A stretch of DNA of 64,000 bases, taken from positions 285,119 through 349,118 of the forward strand of contig NZ_QFWT01000005.1 of the NCBI RefSeq assembly GCF_003144035.1, read 5' to 3'. Made by a program: the position numbers and the translations under genes. Source of the stretch: Vibrio albus. GTDB taxonomy: Bacteria; Pseudomonadota; Gammaproteobacteria; Enterobacterales; Vibrionaceae. Below are positions 26,698 to 37,416 of the stretch, in pieces. Within the stretch, counting starts at the first letter, position 1, and each line of letters begins with the position of its first letter. The notes below the pieces were generated by a model. That model was not told the origin of the DNA. It did not search any database and worked only from the letters and a program-made list of their open reading frames with translations.

Positions 26698-27538
26698 TAC
26701 GCGTAACTGCCTAATTGTCAAATGACCTGGCTCTCTTCCTGCTCCTTTCCCTCTCGACTTGATATTTAATACCAATTCCACTAATTATCTAATCATGTTT
26801 GCTGGTTAAAATCGCCAGTAATTGCATAAGAATTTTTGTAATTAGTACTGTAACCCTCTCCAAAAAACGTGTCACTGCAAATTCTGCCTTGTTCTTGATG
26901 ATTTTTCTGCACAAATTTTTGAACAGCTAATTGGTGGTATTGGTATAAGTCATCGCTGTTTGTGCGCTTTATATTCTTCATCTTTTTATGACTAATAAGT
27001 ACATGGCATATATCTGTATTTCGAAGCATGCTTAAAATGATGATAATCCCTTGGTTGAATTTGGTCTGAGTAGATAAATTAACAACACTGATTCAATTGC
27101 CGATTATATATAGCCACTGTTCAACCATTTTGGTCAATAGTTGGTTATGATTGATTTTGGCTTTACCTGTCGTTCCGACATATACCCAAACTACTTAGAG
27201 TTGCAGGTAGGCGGCAAGCAAGCGAATTCCTATGAGCATAGATAAACCATGTGATTAGGGGGAGTGAACGCAGTCGACACCGCTGCAGCTTCAAGTAGGA
27301 AGAGTATATCTAAGTTTTGGCTTTCCAAGTGGATGAGGGATGCGCAAGGTGAAATAGTCGCAACGTTATAGGACCATTTTCCTTATTTAACAAAGAATAA
27401 ACGTTGGGGGATCACTTGGGATAAATAGGATCTTTTTTCGATAGTGTCGGCGTTAATAAAGAAATAATACGCTGATAGATAAGGATTCTGAAGAAGCAGG
27501 AGCGAGTAGAGCTGCAATAGTTGATACTGGATTAAATC
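26698..27538. other. Long intergenic stretch containing an ERIC-type repeat
   Basis: About 840 bp between convergent transporter genes. It holds the repeat at 27181-27308. A minus-strand open frame of 78 codons (26793-27029) has no recognisable domain or good ribosome-binding site, and I do not support it as a gene. Nothing else is recognisable. Confidence 0.5.
27181..27308. repeat. ERIC/IRU-type intergenic repeat (~128 bp)
   Basis: The sequence opens TATACCCAAACTACTTAGAG, continues GTTGCAGGTAGGCGGCAAGC, has an internal palindromic centre (ATGAGCATAG...CATGTGATT), and closes CTGCAGCTTCAAGTAGGAAG then AGTATA. That is the ERIC consensus known from Enterobacterales and Vibrio, ends included (TATAC/GAGTATA). 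It is near full length, lies between convergent genes as ERICs usually do, and can fold into one large hairpin. Confidence 0.85.
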
Positions 27539-27562
27539 AAGGCCCCCCAATAAGGGGGCCTT
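27539..27562 (-). terminator. Terminator hairpin downstream of abgT-like gene
   Basis: AAGGCCCCC / GGGGGCCTT form a 9-bp stem with loop CAATAA. It lies just past the stop of the minus-strand AbgT gene; on that strand TTGATTT follows. It could act in both directions. Confidence 0.7.
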
Positions 27563-27610
27563 GGTTTAGAAGGTGTGTGGTTTACTTGGGGAATCGATCT
27601 TAATTGTCGT

Positions 27611-29167
27611 TTACATTGTGTAGGAATATGGAGCCTGGATTCCCAAAGGAATGCCCAAAGCCCAAAAAGTTAACAAGAAGAGCGCCCAACCAATCAGCAT
27701 TGCAAGGGAGAAGGGCATCATCAGTGATACCAGAGTCCCTATCCCGGCAGATTTATGGTAACGCTGGCAATAGCGAACAACGAGAGGGAAGAAGACCAAC
27801 ATAGGAGAAATAATATTTGAAACTGAGTCGCCTACGCGATAGGCAGCCTGAGTCAGTTCGGGGGAGATGCCGACGGCCATCAGCATTGGGACTAAGACGG
27901 GAGCAAGCAAGGCCCATTTTGCCGATGAGGTACCGATAACCAGGTTTACGCCAGAGGTCAGTATAATCACACTCACAACCGTAAATTGAGATGGCAGATT
28001 CAAGGCTTTCAGAAACTCGGCACCATATAGCGCTAACATGGTACCGATATTTGAGTGGATAAATGCAGCCAAAAACAGAGAGCAGAAGAATGACATCACG
28101 ATATACAGGCTCATTGTAGCCATGGTATCGGACATGGCACCAACAATGTCGTTGCTGCTTTTGAATTTGCCCGTTATTTTACCGTAAACATACCCGGGAA
28201 TGATAAAGAGTATAAAGGTGAGGGGCACGATAGAGCGCATTAATGGGGCGGAACTACCGGTAATCTCACCCGCTGCAGAGCGCAGGGCTGAAGAGTCTGG
28301 GATCACGGCGGCGATGAGTAAAGCAATACCCGCCATCAATGCCCAACAGGCATATCTGAATGCTTTGGATTCAAGCTCTGAAATAGTCCCCAGGTCGGGT
28401 TTTTCATCCTGGTGACCGATGGGTGTTTGCGATAAACGGGGCTCAATAATCTTCTCTGTCACATACCAACCGATAGCCACCAGGAGTAGCGGTGAGACGC
28501 TGGTAAAGATAATGTTCGCCAGCGGGTTTACGATATAGTCCGGTGCGAGTAATCGTGCTGCAGTCTGAGTGAAGCCGGCCAGCAGCGGATCAATGCTGGA
28601 AGGGAAGAAGTTAGCCGAAAACCCGCCGGAGACCCCGGCGAATGCCGCAGCGATGCCGGCTAAAGGATGACGACCCGCAGCATGGAAAAGAACCCCACCC
28701 AGTGGAATGATCAGCAGATAACCCGCATCGCCTGCTATGCTGGATAAAATGGCAACCAGCAGAAGCATCGGCGTCAGTAATCTGGATGGCATAATGCTGA
28801 GAATCTTTTTCAGGGCTGTTGTAATAAAGCCGGAAGCTTCGGCAACCCCCACGCCTAACATAGAAACCAACACCAGGCCAAGAGGCGCGAAACCGGTAAA
28901 AGTTGTTACCATATTCGCCAGAAAATAGGCCAGTGCTTTGCCGGTAAGCAGATTAGTGACAATAACGGCTTCACCGGTTCGCGGGTTGATCAGATCAAAA
29001 GAGATGTTGGACAGGATAGCCGAAAGACACCAGGTGATAATAAGTGCCCAGAAAAATAGGATAGCTGGATCCGGGATTTTATTTCCTGCTCGTTCAATAA
29101 AAGCTAAATATCGGTCTATTCTATTCGTATTTGGTAACAGGCAATCATCTATATCTTTGTTAATCAT
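27611..29167 (-). CDS. AbgT-family transporter
   Basis: A 518-aa inner-membrane protein with about 12-13 hydrophobic segments and the AbgT signatures (GFAPLGLVLVSMLGVGVAEA, SSIAGDAGYLLIIPLGGVLF, ASAKWALLAPVLVPM). The family includes the p-aminobenzoyl-glutamate importer AbgT and sulfonamide-exporting homologues; transport is proton- or ion-coupled. I take ATG 29167 (GGAG 11 bp upstream) over TTG 29176. No abgA/abgB hydrolase genes are adjacent, so folate-catabolite salvage is not implied. Its place beside an aromatic-acid-type MFS gene suggests movement of an aromatic conjugate or product; inference. Confidence 0.9.
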   Translation of the reverse strand: MINKDIDDCLLPNTNRIDRYLAFIERAGNKIPDPAILFFWALIITWCLSAILSNISFDLINPRTGEAVIVTNLLTGKALAYFLANMVTTFTGFAPLGLVLVSMLGVGVAEASGFITTALKKILSIMPSRLLTPMLLLVAILSSIAGDAGYLLIIPLGGVLFHAAGRHPLAGIAAAFAGVSGGFSANFFPSSIDPLLAGFTQTAARLLAPDYIVNPLANIIFTSVSPLLLVAIGWYVTEKIIEPRLSQTPIGHQDEKPDLGTISELESKAFRYACWALMAGIALLIAAVIPDSSALRSAAGEITGSSAPLMRSIVPLTFILFIIPGYVYGKITGKFKSSNDIVGAMSDTMATMSLYIVMSFFCSLFLAAFIHSNIGTMLALYGAEFLKALNLPSQFTVVSVIILTSGVNLVIGTSSAKWALLAPVLVPMLMAVGISPELTQAAYRVGDSVSNIISPMLVFFPLVVRYCQRYHKSAGIGTLVSLMMPFSLAMLIGWALFLLTFWALGIPLGIQAPYSYTM

Positions 29168-29368
29168 GCTTACCAAGCTCCATTGTAAATCATACCTGTA
29201 AAAAGGTTATCGTCGTGAGGTTTAAAAAGAATGTTGTATTTGATGTTATTTGATGAAAAGTAAATTTTTAATACTGGAATATTGTTAACGTTTTTATGTT
29301 AATACTGCTATTTAGCCTGTCTCTTAAACAGTAACCACCGCATAAAGCGATGGTTACTGATCAATCCA

Positions 29369-30721
29369 TTAGCTTTCTGTAGCTAAATCTAATGATTTTT
29401 CTTTCTTTTCAACGTATGACTTGTGAATATTGATAATGGTGATGGAGATAGCGGCCACAACACCAGGTACAGCAAAAGTAACAAACCACACGGTCATCGA
29501 TACATTGGCAGTAAGCAGTACCCCACCCAGGATTGGGCCAAGCATTCCTCCAACCCGGCCAACTGAGTTAGCAAGGCCAACACCAGATGTTCTCACATCA
29601 CCCGGGTAGTATTGAGAGGTAAATGTATTCACCAGTGAGTGGGCTGAGAATGCAAACAGACCAATCAGACCAACAAACAGATACAGTACAAACAGATCAG
29701 CCTTAATACCCATGCCAAACAGACTTGCGGCACCGGCCAGATAGATTGCAGGCATCAGCGCTTTGAAGCCGACTTTATCCGCTGTGGTCGCCCAAAGCAC
29801 GGTACCAATCAAAGTGCCCACATTGAGCATGATTGCAAAGGTCAGACTTGAGCCCAGCGCATAACCGTTTTGATTCATGACCTGTGGCAGCCAAGTGTTA
29901 ACGCCATTAATTGTCAGTAGACCACAAGTATAGATGACACCAATCAATACCGTGCCCAGCAGGTATTTTTTGTTAAAAAGCTGAAAGTAAGATGAGTTCG
30001 GCTGTACTTTTTCAAATGCTACTGGATGTTCCTTATCTAGTGTTTCGATGCGGGACTTGTAGTTTGTATCAATCTTCTTCAGTACGGTATTCAGCTCAGC
30101 AGGAGAATTTTTGGCCAGATAGCGCGCTGATTCAGGCGTCAGTTTTGCAAAAACAGGCAGCAGGATCAGTGGTAGTGCAGATAGCCATAAAACAGGTTCC
30201 CAGCCATATTGCGGCATCACATGCATTGCAATAAACGGTGCTAACATCCCGCCAACCTGGTTACCACAGATGGCAATAGCCACCATCTTCGCTTTGCTAC
30301 CTTTAGGCGAAAATTCAGTTAGAAGTGAGATAACGATTGGTGTCGCACCACCACTGCCGAATCCGGCCATAAAACGACATACGCCGAACATCAGACCACT
30401 ATCAGTAAATGTTGCAAGCACAATGAAGAAATTAAAAATGAAAATTGAAATTAATAATAATTTTTTCACCCCAAAGCGGTCAGCAAGCAAACCGAGTGAT
30501 ACGGCACCAAGCATCATGCCAAACATTGCCGAACTACCTATAAATCCAACCTGGGTTGGGCTTATATCCCACTCTTTAATTACCACTGGTACGATTGAAC
30601 CAAAAACTGAAAGTTCATAACCAGAAAAACTTATAACGAGAAAACAGATAAACAGCAGTGTTTTATGAAATTTATTTAATTCACTGCCGTCTAAAAACTT
30701 AGTTAATGTTACTTGATTCAT
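29369..30721 (-). CDS. MFS transporter, aromatic acid:H+ symporter type (second copy)
   Basis: A 450-aa, 12-helix carrier of the AAHS family. It has the loop 2-3 motif GLLADRFGVKKLL and RFMAGFGSGGATPIVISLL in helix 4, the same positions as in the 25224-26564 protein, of which it is a clear paralogue. It follows the GMC oxidoreductase gene on the same strand after 156 bp that include a strong stem-loop, so the two are probably co-transcribed. It is a candidate importer for an aryl glycoside or exporter of the aglycone. Start ATG at 30721. Confidence 0.88.
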   Translation of the reverse strand: MNQVTLTKFLDGSELNKFHKTLLFICFLVISFSGYELSVFGSIVPVVIKEWDISPTQVGFIGSSAMFGMMLGAVSLGLLADRFGVKKLLLISIFIFNFFIVLATFTDSGLMFGVCRFMAGFGSGGATPIVISLLTEFSPKGSKAKMVAIAICGNQVGGMLAPFIAMHVMPQYGWEPVLWLSALPLILLPVFAKLTPESARYLAKNSPAELNTVLKKIDTNYKSRIETLDKEHPVAFEKVQPNSSYFQLFNKKYLLGTVLIGVIYTCGLLTINGVNTWLPQVMNQNGYALGSSLTFAIMLNVGTLIGTVLWATTADKVGFKALMPAIYLAGAASLFGMGIKADLFVLYLFVGLIGLFAFSAHSLVNTFTSQYYPGDVRTSGVGLANSVGRVGGMLGPILGGVLLTANVSMTVWFVTFAVPGVVAAISITIINIHKSYVEKKEKSLDLATES

Positions 30722-30808
30722 GTGTAAACCTTTGTTTCATTTTATTAATTATATTGCCATGTGTTTGAACTAACGCTATTTGTTATTATTTATGTACACC
30801 TCCTTTTT

Positions 30809-30840
30809 TCTATCAGGCGGAATTCCCCCCGCCTGATAGA
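30809..30840 (-). promoter_or_regulatory. 12-bp perfect intercistronic stem-loop
   Basis: TCTATCAGGCGG pairs perfectly with CCGCCTGATAGA around AATTCCCC, between the GMC and MFS genes. On the transcribed (minus) strand it is followed by an A-run, not a U-run, so it is not an intrinsic terminator there. It more likely stabilises the GMC mRNA or lowers downstream MFS expression. Confidence 0.6.
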
Positions 30841-30877
30841 ACCTGATGATATTTCCGGGTAGATATCTGAATTGATA

Positions 30878-32539
30878 TCAGAGTTGCCCGGATTCGAATT
30901 GTTTACCGATATAGTCACAGGCACGGGCGGTGATCGCCATCATGGTCAGGGTAGGGCCTACTGAACCACTGGTGACGAAGCAACTTCCGTCGGTGACAAA
31001 GATATTGGGTGCGTCCCATACCTGGTTATATTCATTCAAGACAGACATGCTTGGGTCATGTCCCATTCTAGCGCCGCCACTTTCATGGATAGCAGCACCG
31101 ATCCCCATGCTTTTGGCGAAAGACATTTTGAATATTTTCCGGGTTAACCAGGACTCGTTAGGAAATACCGGGGAGTCTGGGTCCAACCCTAATGCATTAC
31201 CGCAAAAATCAATCTGATAGCCTTTATCCAAAACCATCTGTTTTATCCAGTCGGTTTGCGCTTTAATCAGGGCCAGTTCGTTGGGCCCGAATGAACAGTC
31301 AATATGCGCAACGGGGATCCCCCAGGCATCTTTTTTCTTGGGGTTAATAGAGATGTTATTGCGTTTGTATGGCAGCATCTCGCCAAAGCCCATAAAACCA
31401 AATTGAGCTGGTTGATCATCCGGAACAAATCCTCGGCCAACCACACCCTGATAACCAAATCCACGCTTAAAGTGTCCATTGTCACTGGTTACATTTTCAA
31501 ACCGCGGGATATATACGCCACCGGTTGGTCGGCAGAATGGATCCTGAATCACGGTGTTATCCGTCTCATAGCCTTTATGAGTTGGGACCCGGCCGGCAAT
31601 TAAACTTGGGGTTTGTTCTAAGAAATACTTTCCGAGTAACCCGTTGGCGTTGCCTACACCATTTGGATGGGCACTGCATGCGGAGTTAAACAAAATCCGC
31701 ACCGACTCGATAGCTGAAGCACAAAGCATTACGACTTTGGCATGGACTTGTTCTGCTTTTTTCGTAGTTCGGTTTATGTATTCAATACCGGTTGCCTTAC
31801 CTGTATTTGGGTCAATCAGGATTCGGCTAACCACGGCGTCTGTCTGTAGCGTCAACAGGCCGGTGTCTTGCGCAGCGATAACCCCTTTGGGAATGCGCTC
31901 CAGGTTCGGGGTGGAGAAACGCCAGCTGATAACTTTGGCGTTGCTTTCGGACTCAACGGACTGTTTAAATTCTGCTTCCGGCTTGGTTAGTATTGGCGCT
32001 TTAATATATTTGCCGTCCGGCAGGTTGCTAATGCCATCCTGGCTGCCATAAACCCCCAGGAATTCTTCAACTTTGTCATAATAAGGCGCAAGATCATCGT
32101 AACTGATCGGCCAGTTTTCTCCGTAACCGTCTCTGTCTGCCGCTTTGAAGTCGATGTCAGACATTCTTAACAGCACCCGACCATAGGTATGCAGTCGTCC
32201 CCCCAGTTGTCTGCCTCGGATCCAGAGGTAATACTGGTCTTTAGGGGTGGTATACGGATTTTGCAGGTCGTTAACGAAGAGATGATTGTATTCCTTACTA
32301 ATGTAAGTAGCCCTTGCCTGAATGGGCTGTCCTGACAGTGTGATTCTCGCGCGGTCAAAGAAATCGATGCCTTTGATTTTTTGGGAAGCTTTCTGGTTAT
32401 CCGGGAAGTCTTTTTTATCCATGTGCGGGCCGGCTTCGAGTAACAGCACGTTCAGCCCTTTTTCAGTTAGTTCCTTTACTGCAATACTTCCTGATGCGCC
32501 AGAGCCAACCACAACTGCATCAAATACATTTTTTTTCAT
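30878..32539 (-). CDS. GMC-family FAD-dependent oxidoreductase (candidate sugar C3-oxidase)
   Basis: A 553-aa flavoprotein. The FAD Rossmann motif GSGASG is at residues 12-17 and LLLEAGP marks the first strand-helix unit; RGRQLGGR with HTYGR follows near 120. The C-terminal catalytic region has IHESGGARMGH, then VTDGSCFVTSGSVGPTLTMM (GMC box). No signal peptide and no small gluconate-dehydrogenase-type subunit gene is next to it, so it looks cytoplasmic and solitary. The subgroup with RGRQxGGR is the one containing pyranose and glycoside 3-dehydrogenases/oxidases. With a C-deglycosidase pair in the same block, C3 oxidation of a glycoside is a reasonable proposal, but substrate is not proven. 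Confidence 0.82.
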   Translation of the reverse strand: MKKNVFDAVVVGSGASGSIAVKELTEKGLNVLLLEAGPHMDKKDFPDNQKASQKIKGIDFFDRARITLSGQPIQARATYISKEYNHLFVNDLQNPYTTPKDQYYLWIRGRQLGGRLHTYGRVLLRMSDIDFKAADRDGYGENWPISYDDLAPYYDKVEEFLGVYGSQDGISNLPDGKYIKAPILTKPEAEFKQSVESESNAKVISWRFSTPNLERIPKGVIAAQDTGLLTLQTDAVVSRILIDPNTGKATGIEYINRTTKKAEQVHAKVVMLCASAIESVRILFNSACSAHPNGVGNANGLLGKYFLEQTPSLIAGRVPTHKGYETDNTVIQDPFCRPTGGVYIPRFENVTSDNGHFKRGFGYQGVVGRGFVPDDQPAQFGFMGFGEMLPYKRNNISINPKKKDAWGIPVAHIDCSFGPNELALIKAQTDWIKQMVLDKGYQIDFCGNALGLDPDSPVFPNESWLTRKIFKMSFAKSMGIGAAIHESGGARMGHDPSMSVLNEYNQVWDAPNIFVTDGSCFVTSGSVGPTLTMMAITARACDYIGKQFESGQL

Positions 32540-32618
32540 AATAAATACCTTCTATATGCACAAAGCTGAGCATTTGTAATACAGGTTGATTTGGACGATT
32601 AGAAAATACTAAAAGATA

Positions 32619-32646
32619 AAGGTGCTCATTACTTAATGAGCACCTT
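32619..32646 (-). terminator. Terminator after the Gfo/Idh gene
   Basis: AAGGTGCTCATT / AATGAGCACCTT form a 12-bp perfect stem with a 4-nt loop, 10 bp past the Gfo/Idh stop. On the minus strand TATCTTTTAG follows. It separates the dehydrogenase gene from the GMC gene. Confidence 0.8.
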
Positions 32647-32655
32647 CTTTACGTA

Positions 32656-33786
32656 CTACACTAAATCGATAGTTTTACCGGTTTCTGCCGACTGGTAGAT
32701 AGCTTCCAGGATCTGAGTCACTATGTAAGCTTGTTCTGGAGTCACGACAGGATCTTTGTCGTTTTCGATTGCATCCAGCCATGCAGCAAGTTCAGCATCA
32801 GCTACACGCCATGGCTCATCACCCATATCCATTGGACCAGGTCCCGAAATAACAATAGGATCGATGTCTACTAGTTGACCTAGTTTAGCTGTGTTGAATG
32901 TTACAGCACCTGTACCATTTACAGCAGAAGTGGGAGCTGCCGCACCTTCACCAACCAGTTCTGCACCGGATTTGGTACCGCAAAGAGTAATCTGGCCTTC
33001 GCGAGGTTTTTGGATGTTCAGAGCCCAAGACGCTTCAAGGAAAATCGTTGCGCCATTTTCCATTTTAATGAAACCAAATGCTGAATCTTCTACATCAATT
33101 GTTTCCGGATCCCATGGGCCAAAAAGATTTCCTTCGTAGTTGTCTTTCATTTTGTGGAATACAGAACCATTGACTTGTACTGGCTTGTAGTTATCCATTG
33201 TCCACAATGTAAGGTCCAGTGCATGCGTACCGATATCAATAAGTGGGCCGCCACCTTGCTTTTCTTTATCCAGGAATACGCCCCAGGTTGGTACTGCTTT
33301 ACGACGAACTGCGTGAGCTTTAGCAAAATAAACTTCACCTAACTCGTCTGCAGTGCAAGCCGTTTTGAGCGTTTGAACGTCTTTACGGAAACGGTTTTGG
33401 TAACCAATAGTTAACTTCATTCCCGTTTCTTTTGCGGTATCAAGCATCAGCTTGGCTTCCTCTGAGGTCGCCGCCATTGGCTTTTCACACAGCACGTGCT
33501 TCTGTGCCTGCAGTGAAGCCACGGTGATTTCGCAGTGGGCGTTGTTAGGTGTCAGTACATAAACGATCTCTGCGTCAGTTTCTGCCAGCATCTTGTTGTA
33601 ATCGGTATAGATAACGGAGTTATCAGTACCGTATTTTTGTGCTGCTTCTTCTGCTCGCTCTGCCACGATGTCGCAGAAAGCAACAAGTTCTACTTTGGCT
33701 GATGCTTTTTTAAATGCTGGGAAATGTTTAGCTGCAGCAATACGGCCACAACCGACAACGGCAATTTTAGTTTTACTTTGAGACAT
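32656..33786 (-). CDS. Gfo/Idh/MocA-family NAD(P)-dependent sugar dehydrogenase
   Basis: A 376-aa protein. ATG 33786 is preferred over ATG 33801 because GGAGAG lies four bases before it. The N-terminal dinucleotide fold shows VVGCGRIA (residues 10-17); the family EKP motif is in HVLCEKPMA; the C-terminal domain has GGPLIDIGTHALDLTLW with the catalytic Asp/His pair. Such enzymes oxidise or reduce sugar carbons, often C3 of glucosides (DgpA in puerarin degradation belongs here). It stands alone between a terminator and a 480-bp divergent promoter region with two CRP-like sites. It is either the second C3-oxidising enzyme or the reductase that returns a 3-keto sugar to glucose. Confidence 0.88.
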   Translation of the reverse strand: MSQSKTKIAVVGCGRIAAAKHFPAFKKASAKVELVAFCDIVAERAEEAAQKYGTDNSVIYTDYNKMLAETDAEIVYVLTPNNAHCEITVASLQAQKHVLCEKPMAATSEEAKLMLDTAKETGMKLTIGYQNRFRKDVQTLKTACTADELGEVYFAKAHAVRRKAVPTWGVFLDKEKQGGGPLIDIGTHALDLTLWTMDNYKPVQVNGSVFHKMKDNYEGNLFGPWDPETIDVEDSAFGFIKMENGATIFLEASWALNIQKPREGQITLCGTKSGAELVGEGAAAPTSAVNGTGAVTFNTAKLGQLVDIDPIVISGPGPMDMGDEPWRVADAELAAWLDAIENDKDPVVTPEQAYIVTQILEAIYQSAETGKTIDLV

Positions 33787-33972
33787 TGTTCTCTCCGACA
33801 TAATAGCTAAGTAACTATTACTGTTTAATAAGGTGAATAATATACCCGCTATTCTTTTTAAATAAGAAATAAGGCAGATTTATTTACTCACATTACAACT
33901 TTGGGAAGAAGTCTGTTATATGGATTGTTGGTATTGCTCTTATCAATTCCACCTTTTAAATAAACAGTTCAT

Positions 33973-33988
33973 AGTGATGGCGATCACG
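33973..33988. promoter_or_regulatory. CRP-like site 1
   Basis: AGTGATGGCGATCACG fits TGTGA-N6-TCACA at 8 of 10 core positions and is itself palindromic (GTGAT...ATCAC). It is 187 bp upstream of the Gfo/Idh ATG and 280 bp upstream of the NupG-like ATG. Confidence 0.5.
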
Positions 33989-34014
33989 ATAATTTACTAG
34001 GAGTGGGTAATTTC

Positions 34015-34030
34015 TGTGACGCGTAACACA
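34015..34030. promoter_or_regulatory. CRP-like site 2
   Basis: TGTGACGCGTAACACA fits the CRP core at 9 of 10 positions, 42 bp centre-to-centre from site 1 (four helical turns). Tandem phased sites are common at strongly cAMP-dependent catabolic promoters. Confidence 0.5.
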
Positions 34031-34268
34031 CTATTGTCTTGGTTTAGTTTGGTATTTCATTATTTAAATTAGTGAGGTAAGTCAAAAAAATGTGCATTTA
34101 TTAGAGTTATAAATGCATAAGTTATTGATTTGTAAGGGATGGTTGATTTGTAAAAAGTATTTTATTATTAATTATGGTTGATCGATCACATTAATAATCA
34201 TTGTTGGTTGAGCGAGTAACTTACTGGAAATATATTTTATTCGAAATTTATTTAAGCAGGAATGTATT

Positions 34269-35552
34269 ATGGCTAATTTGACAGAATGTAAACATGTGTC
34301 GAAAAATGACCATGAGTCTTATAATAGTGCATCTAATCAACTTTCAAATCCGGTTGGCGGGCCTGCTAAATTTATCTTTTCAAGACTGAGTGTTTTGATG
34401 TTGTTGGAGTTTATAGTCTTCGGATCCTGGTTTGCAACGCTGGGCCTTGTTCTTTTTACTTATAATCAAGCGGGTATTATAGGTATGGCATATACACTAT
34501 GTGCCATTGCGGCTATCGTTTCACCTCTGGTTATGGGGGCAATTGGTGACAGGCTGCTTTCATCAGAAAAGTTGTTAGGCTTACTTCATCTACTCGGCGC
34601 TATTGTTCAGTGTTATCTGCCGACTTTAGTTTCTGACGGAAATTCATATTACATTTTATGCGCAATTTTCATTTACATGTTTCTGTTTCAGCCGACACTG
34701 GGTTTAGTGAATTCGATTTCATTGGTTCAGTTACACGAGAAAAGTAGCCAGTTTCCTTATCTGAGAACGTTTGCCACTCTCGGCTGGGTTGTTGCCGGTA
34801 TGGGGGTAGGGGCATTGGGCCTGTCAGCATCACATCAGATATTTTATGTTACGGCGGCTTCTAGTTTGTTATTGGCACTTTACGCATTTACTTTGCCAGT
34901 AACAAAACCAAAAGCACAGGCAGAGTCCAAGATGACGATCTCGGATATGCTTGGTGGACAGTCATTCCAGCTGTTTAAAGAAAAAAGCTTCAGCGTTCTG
35001 ATGATATGTGCCCTATTAACCTCGATCTCGCTGGGTTTTTATAACACGTTTTCATCAACCTTTATTGGTGCGTTAGGGATAAAAAATGTCGCCGGTATGC
35101 TGTCGATAGGTCAGATATCGGAGATTATTTTTATCATATCTGTCCCATTCGTTATTTCTAAAATCGGAATGAAAAATTCCCTGCTGATTGGGATCATGAT
35201 GTGGGGCATCCGTTTTGTATTGTTTATTATGGCATCTAACGGATATGGTTATTGGACAGCTTTATTGGGAGTGGCGCTACACGGTATTTGTAATGACTAT
35301 TTTATTATCATTAGTGCTATGTATATCTATAAAATAGCGCCGGTAGAATTGAATGCACAAGCACAGAGCTGGCTTATTATAATGATTTCTGGTTTTGGGG
35401 CTGCATTCGGTTCGTCTATTTCTGGTTATTTATACTCTAAATATGTCGTCGGTAATTCACTAGAGAGTTGGGCTTATCTGTGGGTATTACCGATAGTCAT
35501 TGCTGTTATTACATCCGTGGTCTGGATAATTAACTTCAGAGAGTCTGAATAA
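34269..35552 (+). CDS. NupG/XapB-like MFS transporter (nucleoside:H+ symporter family)
   Basis: A 427-aa inner-membrane protein with ~12 hydrophobic segments. The first follows a polar 40-residue N-terminus (LSVLMLLEFIVFGSWFATLG), and the family-typical FLRTFATLGW-like segment appears as YLRTFATLGWVVAGM. The family transports nucleosides, and distant members are found in glycoside-degradation clusters, which suggests that sugars with aglycones can be substrates. It is transcribed away from the Gfo/Idh gene, with shared CRP-like sites. Best candidate for the importer of the glycoside handled by this block. Confidence 0.85.
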   Translation: MANLTECKHVSKNDHESYNSASNQLSNPVGGPAKFIFSRLSVLMLLEFIVFGSWFATLGLVLFTYNQAGIIGMAYTLCAIAAIVSPLVMGAIGDRLLSSEKLLGLLHLLGAIVQCYLPTLVSDGNSYYILCAIFIYMFLFQPTLGLVNSISLVQLHEKSSQFPYLRTFATLGWVVAGMGVGALGLSASHQIFYVTAASSLLLALYAFTLPVTKPKAQAESKMTISDMLGGQSFQLFKEKSFSVLMICALLTSISLGFYNTFSSTFIGALGIKNVAGMLSIGQISEIIFIISVPFVISKIGMKNSLLIGIMMWGIRFVLFIMASNGYGYWTALLGVALHGICNDYFIIISAMYIYKIAPVELNAQAQSWLIIMISGFGAAFGSSISGYLYSKYVVGNSLESWAYLWVLPIVIAVITSVVWIINFRESE

Positions 35553-37289
<1,737 letters not shown>

Positions 37290-37304
37290 TCTTTTACTCT
37301 CTTT

Positions 37305-37327
37305 GTTTCCCGCAGGATGCGGGAAAC
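37305..37327. terminator. Hairpin after porin gene
   Basis: GTTTCCCGCA / TGCGGGAAAC form a 10-bp perfect stem with a 3-nt loop, 16 bp after the porin stop. No T-run follows, so termination strength is uncertain. Confidence 0.6.
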
Positions 37328-37416
37328 AAGAGGCACTAATCGCCGTCTATTTTGTCTTCAATTATTTTTTCTATATCTCATCAGATCCTCAGTTTGTCTA
37401 ACAAGGAAATTCCAGG

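Larger units (their letters stand above)
33787..34268. promoter_or_regulatory. Divergent promoter region, Gfo/Idh and NupG-like genes
   Basis: A 480-bp AT-rich region between divergent genes. It contains the two CRP-like sites at 33973 and 34015, and near 34179 a TGATCGATCA palindrome that may be another operator. The region is long for two simple promoters, which fits regulation by more than one protein. Confidence 0.55.

Noticed and set aside
26793..27029. 78-codon minus-strand open frame
   Set aside because: No recognisable domain, no convincing ribosome-binding site, and it lies in a repeat-bearing intergenic region.
27611..29167. Complete abg folate-catabolite operon
   Set aside because: No abgA/abgB-type amidohydrolase genes are adjacent, so only the transporter family is assigned.
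34176..34193. Third CRP site (GGTTGATCGATCACATTA)
   Set aside because: Half-sites are separated by four, not six, bases. Noted only as a palindrome.
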